Source: Acidobacteriota bacterium (lineage in GTDB: Bacteria; Acidobacteriota; Aminicenantia; UBA2199). Taken from it: DNA of 11,167 nucleotides. The position numbers and the translations under genes are program-made. Position 1 is the first letter of the stretch, and each line of letters starts with the position of its first letter. The DNA is taken from contig JAQUQF010000032.1 of assembly GCA_028749105.1 (NCBI GenBank), positions 1 to 11,167 of the forward strand, given 5' to 3'. Positions 7,265 through 11,167 of the stretch are shown here, one piece after another. The notes under the pieces were generated by a model. That model was not told the DNA's origin. It did no database searches and saw nothing but the letters and a program-made list of their open reading frames with translations.

Positions 7265-7310
7265 AAGGGAAGAGAGAGTGGGAAGAGAGCCTTTCCCTCG
7301 TTCTTCCCTT
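7265..7310. repeat. Nested inverted repeat upstream of lexA
   Basis: AAGGGAAGA (7265-7273) is the exact complement of TCTTCCCTT (7302-7310). Inside it, GGGAA (7280-7284) pairs with TTCCC (7293-7297) around an 8-nt loop. It ends 8 nt before the lexA -35 box and has no T-run. It could be a hairpin, an operator or a purine-tract coincidence. Confidence 0.45.
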
Positions 7311-7317
7311 ATTCTGG

Positions 7318-7346
7318 TTGACAGATGCCCTAATTCATATTACTAT
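7318..7346 (+). promoter_or_regulatory. lexA promoter
   Basis: A perfect TTGACA (7318-7323), a 17-nt spacer and TACTAT (7341-7346). The expected transcription start near 7352-7354 falls at the edge of the direct-repeat operator, so bound LexA would block initiation or early elongation. The leader is only about 20 nt. Confidence 0.7.
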
Positions 7347-7350
7347 TACT

Positions 7351-7372
7351 AAGGCGAACAAAAGGCGAACAA
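7351..7372 (+). promoter_or_regulatory. Putative LexA (SOS) box, GAAC-N7-GAAC direct repeat
   Basis: AAGGCGAACAA occurs twice in perfect tandem (7351-7361, 7362-7372) and ends exactly at the lexA ATG. This places GAAC at 7356-7359 and 7367-7370 with seven bases between, one helical turn apart. The layout is that of the direct-repeat LexA box known in Alphaproteobacteria; each half (CGAAC) also matches a half-site of the Firmicutes palindromic box. The second AAGG also serves as the lexA ribosome binding site. LexA autoregulation is inferred from the position. Confidence 0.65.
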
Positions 7373-7969
7373 ATGCTGACCAAAAAACAAAAGCTCGTTT
7401 TGGACAAGATCAGGGACTTCAGCCGCCGCAACGGTTATTTCCCGACCGTGCGCGAGATAGCCGCCGCCTCCGGCATTTCCTCGCCGGCGACCGTCCAGGC
7501 CTACCTCGGCCGCCTGCGCCGGCGCGGGGCGCTGCGCCGGAGCGGTTTGGGCGGCAGGGGGGGATGGGAACTGGCCGACAAAAAGGGCGAGCAGCAGACC
7601 GTGCCGCTGGTCGGCATGGTTCCCGCCGGCCCGGCGCTGGAGATGTTCGCCGAGCTGGGCGACGAGGTGGTCATGCCCGAGTGGCTGGCCGAGAAGGGGG
7701 GCGACGTCGTCGCCTTCCGCGTCCAGGGGCAGAGCATGAAGGACGCCTATATCCAGGACGGCGACCTGGTCCTGATCCGGCGCGCCGAGAAGGCCGACCC
7801 CGGCCAGATGGTGGTCGCCCGTCTCCTTGACGGCTCGATCACCCTCAAGCGCCTGAAGCGTGACCAGGAGGGCTATATCCTGGTCCCGGAAAACCCCGAT
7901 TATGACCCGATCACCGCCCCCTTCCAACTGGTGGGCAAGGTGGTTGGCGTCATGCGCAAATACCGGTGA
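7373..7969 (+). CDS. lexA: LexA repressor, self-cleaving SOS regulator
   Basis: The 198-residue product is of standard LexA length. Residues 1-66 form the winged helix DNA-binding domain (TVREIAAASGISSPATVQAYL as recognition region, then RLRRRGAL). The cleavage site is Ala85-Gly86 in PLVGMVPAGP. The catalytic dyad is Ser121 in QGQSMKD and Lys159 in ITLKRLK. All elements needed for RecA*-stimulated autocleavage are therefore present. The ATG is preceded by AAAGG inside the direct-repeat operator. The stop overlaps the start of the polymerase gene by 4 nt (GTGA), so the repressor and the polymerase are co-transcribed and translationally coupled. Repression would be relieved after DNA damage. 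Confidence 0.96.
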   Translation: MLTKKQKLVLDKIRDFSRRNGYFPTVREIAAASGISSPATVQAYLGRLRRRGALRRSGLGGRGGWELADKKGEQQTVPLVGMVPAGPALEMFAELGDEVVMPEWLAEKGGDVVAFRVQGQSMKDAYIQDGDLVLIRRAEKADPGQMVVARLLDGSITLKRLKRDQEGYILVPENPDYDPITAPFQLVGKVVGVMRKYR

Positions 7970-9150
7970 AGGCGCCTTCCGTCCTGCACCTGGACATCGA
8001 CGCCTTTTTCGCGGCGGTGGAAGAGACGCTCGAGCCGGCGCTGCGGGGCAAGCCGCTGATCATCGGCGGCCTGGCCCACGAGCGGGGGGTGGTCTGCACC
8101 GCCTCCTACGCGGCGCGGCGCTTCGGCGTGCACTCGGGGATGGCCCTGCGCACCGCGGCCAAAAAATGTCCGCAGGCCGTCTTCCGCCGCGGCCGCTACC
8201 ACCTCTACAGCCGGATATCACAGCAATTCTTCGCCTGCCTGCGCCGCTTCTCGCCTCGGGTCGAGGAGGTATCGATCGACGAGGCCTACGTCGACCTGGG
8301 CGGCAGCCGCTATTTGTGCCGCTCCGTTTACGAGCTGGCGGCGCGCATCAAGGCGGCGGCCGAGCGCGAGACCGGCCTGAAGATATCGGCGGGGCTGGGC
8401 TGCACGCGCCTGGGCGCCAAGCTGGCCTGCGAAGCGGCCAAGCCGGGCGGCCTCTTCTGGCTGCACGACGAGGCGGAGTTCATCTCGCACCTGACGCTGG
8501 ACAAGATCCCCGGCGTCGGGCCGCAAACCTACTTCGTTCTCCAGGGGCTGGGCGTGCGCCGCGGCCGCGAGTTGCAGACAAAATATCCGGCGCTGTGGCG
8601 CAAGGTCTTCGCGGGGCAGTACGCCGGCGGCATGGAGCGCAGGCGGCCCGAGCCGGCGAGCAGGAGCTTCAGCCGCGAGACCACGTTCCCCGAGGACATC
8701 CGCGAGCAGGGGATGCTGTGCTCGCACCTGGCCTACCTGCTCGACCGGCTCGCCGTGCAGCTGCTGCGCGAGGGATTGTACGCCGGCCGCGTCGAGGTCA
8801 AGGTGCGCTTCAGCGATTTTTCCACCTTCACGCAGCGGGCCGGCCTGCCCTTTCCCACCTACTCCTATTTTCACCTCTGGCAGGGGGCATTGCCGCTGCT
8901 GCGCTCGCTGCTGGCCAAGCGCGACCTGCCGCTGCGCCTGATCGGCGCCAAGGTGGAGGAACTGCAGGCCGGCCGCGACATCCTGCCCTTCTTCTCCCTG
9001 CGCGACGAGAAGATGACCGCCGCCATCGCCGGCGTCAAGGAGCGCTTCGGCTTCTCCTCGCTGCGCAGCGCCCGCTCCATGCTCCTAGAAGAACTCTATC
9101 CAGTCGAGCGCGAGGGAATGGTTCTTAAAACGGCATCGCTGACGAAATAG
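7966..9150 (+). CDS. dinB: Y-family translesion DNA polymerase (DinB / Pol IV type)
   Basis: The GTG start overlaps the lexA stop (GTGA). The 394-residue protein synthesises across damaged template. Catalytic carboxylates are intact: Asp10 in HLDIDAFFA and Asp105-Glu106 in SIDEAYVDL. Phe15 sits at the steric-gate position. Fingers and palm continue to GLGCTRLGAKLA, the thumb helix-hairpin-helix is DKIPGVGPQT, and the little finger spans about residues 230-345. The C-terminal part has KERFGFSSLRSA. Just before it, where DinB proteins often carry a QLxLF clamp-binding motif, there is RDILPFFS, a weak match. ImuB-type proteins lack the catalytic acids, so this is an active polymerase occupying the ImuB position of a lexA-polymerase cassette. 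Confidence 0.93.
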   Translation: MKAPSVLHLDIDAFFAAVEETLEPALRGKPLIIGGLAHERGVVCTASYAARRFGVHSGMALRTAAKKCPQAVFRRGRYHLYSRISQQFFACLRRFSPRVEEVSIDEAYVDLGGSRYLCRSVYELAARIKAAAERETGLKISAGLGCTRLGAKLACEAAKPGGLFWLHDEAEFISHLTLDKIPGVGPQTYFVLQGLGVRRGRELQTKYPALWRKVFAGQYAGGMERRRPEPASRSFSRETTFPEDIREQGMLCSHLAYLLDRLAVQLLREGLYAGRVEVKVRFSDFSTFTQRAGLPFPTYSYFHLWQGALPLLRSLLAKRDLPLRLIGAKVEELQAGRDILPFFSLRDEKMTAAIAGVKERFGFSSLRSARSMLLEELYPVEREGMVLKTASLTK

Positions 9151-9169
9151 GGGCAGAACAGAGGGAAGC

Positions 9170-9197
9170 GGGCGGGTTTAAGGCAAACGGGCGGGTT
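9170..9197 (+). repeat. Two tandem REP half-sites
   Basis: GGGCGGGTTT (9170-9179) and GGGCGGGTT (9189-9197) are two left arms of the REP palindrome in direct orientation, without their complementary arms. They lie 19 bp apart, directly after dinB. Confidence 0.55.
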
Positions 9198-9205
9198 GAT
9201 ATAGC

Positions 9206-9235
9206 GGGCCGGTTTTAAACCGGCCCCTACGTTAA
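9206..9235 (+). repeat. REP palindrome with CTACGTTAA tail
   Basis: GGGCCGGTTT, a central T and the exact complement AAACCGGCCC (9206-9226), followed by the tail CCTACGTTAA. The stem differs from the GGGCGGG copies but stays fully paired. Confidence 0.75.
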
Positions 9236-9247
9236 GAATAGATAATG

Positions 9248-9287
9248 TGGGGGCAGTACCCCGGGGTTGGGCCCGTCCCTACGTGAA
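9248..9287 (+). repeat. Degenerate REP copy
   Basis: A G-rich then C-rich stretch with partial palindromy (GGGG-cagta-CCCC and neighbouring GGGTTGGGCCCG). It ends in CCCTACGTGAA, which matches the REP tail with one change. Confidence 0.45.
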
Positions 9288-9433
9288 GATAGATGCGGAA
9301 CATGCATGATTATGGATCGTGGATCCAGCTTTCCGCGGGGCCAGGAACCGCCACCGGCGGAGCTGCAGGCGGGTGTTTTTTCCCTGCGAGTCCAAGAAAG
9401 GCGGTTTCGCCGACATCATGAATTGGAATGCAG
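9288..9433. other. Non-coding stretch between REP copies
   Basis: No supportable gene. It contains small hairpins (CCGCC-acc-GGCGG near 9350 and GGCG-gttt-CGCC near 9400). A T6 run near 9375 follows GC-rich sequence and could be a weak terminator for dinB; the stem is too imperfect to call. Confidence 0.35.
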
Positions 9434-9454
9434 GGGAGGGTTTCAAACCCTCCC
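9434..9454 (+). repeat. REP-like palindrome, GGGAGGG variant
   Basis: GGGAGGGTTT, a central C and the exact complement AAACCCTCCC. It has the same 10+1+10 layout as the other copies but a changed stem pair, and lacks the CTACG tail (GTTTGAAATAA follows). Confidence 0.65.
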
Positions 9455-9477
9455 GTTTGAAATAACAAAATATCTGC

Positions 9478-9507
9478 GGGCGGGTTGCAAACCCGCCCCT
9501 ACGTTAA
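9478..9507 (+). repeat. REP palindrome at the 5' border of the RAYT gene
   Basis: GGGCGGGTT-gca-AACCCGCCC (9478-9498) followed by CCTACGTTAA. Its tail points into the transposase gene, whose ATG (9511) comes three bases after the tail. Confidence 0.8.
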
Positions 9508-9510
9508 AAC

Positions 9511-10143
9511 ATGCCTACTAATCTTCTTACGCGCAAACGCACCAGGAAACCGGGCATCGACTATACCCGGCCGGGATTCTATTTCGTGACAATTTGCACT
9601 AAGGAAAAAGAAGAAATATTGGGAAAGGTCGTTGGGGATAACATGGAGACGAATGACTACGGCCATATTGTCCGGGAATGCTGGATGGATTTGCCCAATC
9701 ATTATCGTTGCTGCCGGCTGCACGAATTCGTAATCATGCCGAACCACGTGCACGGGATCATTGAAATTGCCGTTGGTCTTAACGTAGGGGCGGGTCTTAG
9801 ACCCGCCCGTACATTAAAACCAGAAGAACTCAGACCCGCCCGTTCTTCTTCCAATCCCGAATCATTAATCGGAGGAACGGATTCAAAACCCGCACGCTCT
9901 TCCTCCCATCCCATCTCGTTGTCCGAAATCATCCGCGCCTTCAAAGCCTTCTCCTCCCGCGCCATAAACCAGAAATATCCCGACGGTCTTTTTCAATGGC
10001 AACGCTCCTTCCACGATCGCGTGATTCGCGACAAGGGCGAATTGACCGCTATTGCTCACTATATCATCGACAATCCCCGCCACTGGTCGGCTGACGAGGA
10101 AAATCTTAACGTAGGGGCGGGTCTCAGACCCGCCCGCTCTTAG
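9511..10143 (+). CDS. REP-associated tyrosine transposase (RAYT, Y1_Tnp family)
   Basis: The product has 210 residues. HUH/Y1 features are present: GFYFVTICT near residue 22, IMPNHVHG with the metal-binding His79 and His81, the SLSEIIRAFK linker helix near 136, FQWQRSFHDRVIR near 161, and the nucleophile Tyr184 in IAHYIIDNP. RAYT proteins bind and nick single-stranded REP hairpins. No SD is visible, and the ATG follows the left REP almost directly. REP sequence is translated within the gene: residues 90-100 and 199-209 are both LNVGAGLRPAR. Residues 107-130 come from further partial arms (LRPARSSSNP, SKPARSSSHP). The first set lies in the variable linker between the HUH block and the SL..I...FK helix, so the fold may survive. 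Base composition is less GC-rich than in the polymerase genes. Confidence 0.88.
   Translation: MPTNLLTRKRTRKPGIDYTRPGFYFVTICTKEKEEILGKVVGDNMETNDYGHIVRECWMDLPNHYRCCRLHEFVIMPNHVHGIIEIAVGLNVGAGLRPARTLKPEELRPARSSSNPESLIGGTDSKPARSSSHPISLSEIIRAFKAFSSRAINQKYPDGLFQWQRSFHDRVIRDKGELTAIAHYIIDNPRHWSADEENLNVGAGLRPARS
9779..9817 (+). repeat. Full two-sided REP palindrome inside the RAYT coding sequence
   Basis: TTAACGTAG then GGGCGGGTCT, a central T and AGACCCGCCC (9788-9808), then GTACATTAA. The palindrome extends through both tails with only a few mismatches. It is translated as LNVGAGLRPAR plus flanking residues. Confidence 0.8.
9823..9848 (+). repeat. REP half-arm in a short hairpin inside the RAYT gene
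   Basis: AGACCCGCCC (9832-9841) is a right arm alone. It is flanked by GAAGAAC (9823-9829) and the complement GTTCTTC (9842-9848), which could form a separate 7-bp stem. A more decayed arm (AAAACCCGCACGC) follows near 9885. Confidence 0.5.
10106..10135 (-). repeat. REP palindrome at the 3' end of the RAYT gene
   Basis: TTAACGTAG then GGGCGGGTCT, a central C and AGACCCGCCC (10115-10135). It lies inside the last codons and ends 5 nt before the TAG stop. The orientation is opposite to the 9478 copy, so the tails face each other across the gene. Confidence 0.8.
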
Positions 10144-10180
10144 AGAACCCGATAAGGATTATTCCGATAGAGTTTCTGCC

Positions 10181-11167
10181 ATGAATTACGTTCCTCTACG
10201 TGTTTATTCCGTTTTTTCCCAGGGCGAGGGCGCCGTCGACCCGGCGGCGCTGGCCGGGATCATGCAGAAAGCCAAGGTGCCCTGCCTGCCCGTGTGCGAC
10301 CCCATGTCATTGATCGGCTGGGAAAGGTTCAAGAAGGAGGCCGACCAGCGCGGCCTGAAGCCGCTGCTGGGAACCGAGATCAGGCTGCCGGAGAAGGGGA
10401 GCCTGCTTCTTTTTCCCGCCTCGCCCGCCGGCTACCTCTCCCTGGTCTCCTGCCTGAACCGGCGCGCCTTGCCCGCCGCCTTGCGCGGCGTGCTGGCGGT
10501 CTTCCTGCCGGCGCGGCCCGACGGCGATCTCGTGCGCCGGCTGCAGGCCAAGGTCGGCCGGGAGAATTTCTACCTGGGGCTGGAATGGCAGAGCGGCCAG
10601 TGGCTGCGCGAGCTGGGCGCCGCCACCGGCGTCCCCCTGGCCTGGGCGCAGGCATTGCGCTGGACCGGCGACGCGCGCAAATATGCCGTGGCCCGGGCCG
10701 TCTTCCAGCACCGGCCGCTGCCGGAAGCCCTCAAGCAGGATGCGGCCATGAACGGGCTGCTGCCCGGCGCGGCCATTGTGCGCCGCTGGGGGGAGTGCGG
10801 CCGCCTGGCGCTGGCCAACACCCTGCGCCTGGCCGAGCGCACCGCTTTCTCCTTCGTGGCGCTGGGGGAGCTATTTCCCGAGGGCGACGACACGCTGGCG
10901 GCGCTGGTGCGGCGGAAATTGGATGAACGCCGCGCCGGGACCGCGCAGCGCGAGCGGGCGCTGCAGGAGCTGCATGTGGTCCGAAAGACCGGCGCCGCCG
11001 CCTATTTCCTCATCGCCGGGGAGATCGCCGCCTTCTGCCGACAACGGCGCATTTTCTTCGGCCTGCGCGGCTCGGGCGGCGCTTCATTCATCCTGTTCCT
11101 GCTGGGCATGACGCCGGTCGACCCGCTGGCGCACGGCCTGCTGTTCGAGCGCTTCGTCAACAGCCTG
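10181..11167 (+). CDS. DnaE-type DNA polymerase III alpha subunit (mutasome DnaE2/ImuC-like), N-terminal part
   Basis: The frame is open to the window end, giving 329 residues. The N-terminus aligns by eye with a C-family PHP domain: YVPLRVYSVFSQGEGAV corresponds to the usual HLHVHSEYS...DGA start, and GLKPLLGTEIRLP to GIKPIIG.E. The polymerase entry motif RGSGGASFILFLLGMTPVDP begins at Arg296, followed by GLLFERFVN, characteristic of DnaE. The catalytic aspartates lie beyond the window. Two points are odd. The PHP metal-ligand positions are replaced (HxH by RVY, DH by DP), and the polymerase motif comes earlier than in E. coli DnaE (about 360), so the N-terminal region is shortened. No convincing SD or promoter precedes the ATG. 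Position after lexA-dinB suggests a translesion role rather than the replicative enzyme. Confidence 0.85.
   Translation, partial: MNYVPLRVYSVFSQGEGAVDPAALAGIMQKAKVPCLPVCDPMSLIGWERFKKEADQRGLKPLLGTEIRLPEKGSLLLFPASPAGYLSLVSCLNRRALPAALRGVLAVFLPARPDGDLVRRLQAKVGRENFYLGLEWQSGQWLRELGAATGVPLAWAQALRWTGDARKYAVARAVFQHRPLPEALKQDAAMNGLLPGAAIVRRWGECGRLALANTLRLAERTAFSFVALGELFPEGDDTLAALVRRKLDERRAGTAQRERALQELHVVRKTGAAAYFLIAGEIAAFCRQRRIFFGLRGSGGASFILFLLGMTPVDPLAHGLLFERFVNSL

Larger units (their letters stand above)
9478..10135 (+). mobile_element. REP/RAYT module inserted between dinB and the dnaE-like gene
   Basis: A Y1/HUH transposase-family gene (RAYT) is bounded by two REP palindromes whose CTACGTTAA tails both face the gene: left 9478-9507, right 10106-10135. 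Inward-facing REP pairs around a RAYT gene are the known organisation of these domesticated or non-autonomously spreading elements. Further REP copies extend left to 9170. RAYT modules are usually single copy and not proven to move, so mobility is not claimed. Confidence 0.7.

Noticed and set aside
7860..9128. 422-residue plus-strand frame overlapping lexA and dinB
   Set aside because: An Arg/Ala/Gly-rich shadow of the polymerase frame, with no family features.
9345..9382. Intrinsic terminator after dinB
   Set aside because: A T6 run follows GC-rich sequence, but the possible stems are short or contain mismatches, so it is not called.
9267..9521. 84-residue frame between dinB and the RAYT gene
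   Set aside because: It spans REP palindromes, has no SD and no recognisable protein features.
9170..10135. CRISPR-like repeat array
   Set aside because: Repeats are palindromic, irregularly spaced and divergent, lack uniform spacers, and surround a RAYT gene; this is a REP array.
10294..10926. 210-residue plus-strand frame within the DnaE-like gene
   Set aside because: Out-of-frame, Arg/Ala/Gly-rich shadow; the 10181 frame carries the DnaE motifs.

Overview
The window is bacterial, GC-rich and densely coded. No rRNA, tRNA or ribosomal-protein marker fixes the lineage. A Tat signal peptide, an exported TPR protein and a PgaB-like secreted glycosidase suggest a diderm. Gene content and repeat style would fit an Acidobacteriota/Aminicenantes-like anaerobe, but that is a guess.

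Left part (1-5900): the 3' end of a LipM/LplA-type lipoyl ligase overlaps a secreted GHL13-type glycosidase. Next come a small membrane-anchored coiled-coil protein, a Tat-exported aldo/keto reductase with two C-terminal [4Fe-4S] motifs, and convergently mtnA (methionine salvage). An exported TPR/coiled-coil protein follows and ends in a textbook intrinsic terminator. Most of these genes have a recognisable sigma70-like promoter and a good Shine-Dalgarno (SD) sequence.

Middle (5900-7260): two minus-strand membrane proteins, a possible Mit_KHE1-type protein and a PspC-domain protein. They are separated by an AT-rich imperfect palindrome of MITE type.

Right part (7260-11167): a DNA-damage mutagenesis cassette. 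It consists of lexA, a translationally coupled Y-family polymerase with intact catalytic residues, and about 1 kb further on a DnaE-type polymerase cut off by the window edge. lexA has a strong promoter followed directly by a perfect 11-bp tandem repeat that creates GAAC-N7-GAAC, the layout of the alphaproteobacterial LexA box. The DnaE-like protein has a degenerate PHP domain.

Between the two polymerase genes sits a REP/RAYT module: a Y1/HUH transposase-family gene flanked by inward-facing REP palindromes. Copies of the same palindrome lie in frame inside its coding sequence, where they encode the peptide LNVGAGLRPAR. The most notable points are the direct-repeat SOS operator, the variant lexA-dinB-dnaE mutasome, and the self-invaded RAYT that interrupts it.
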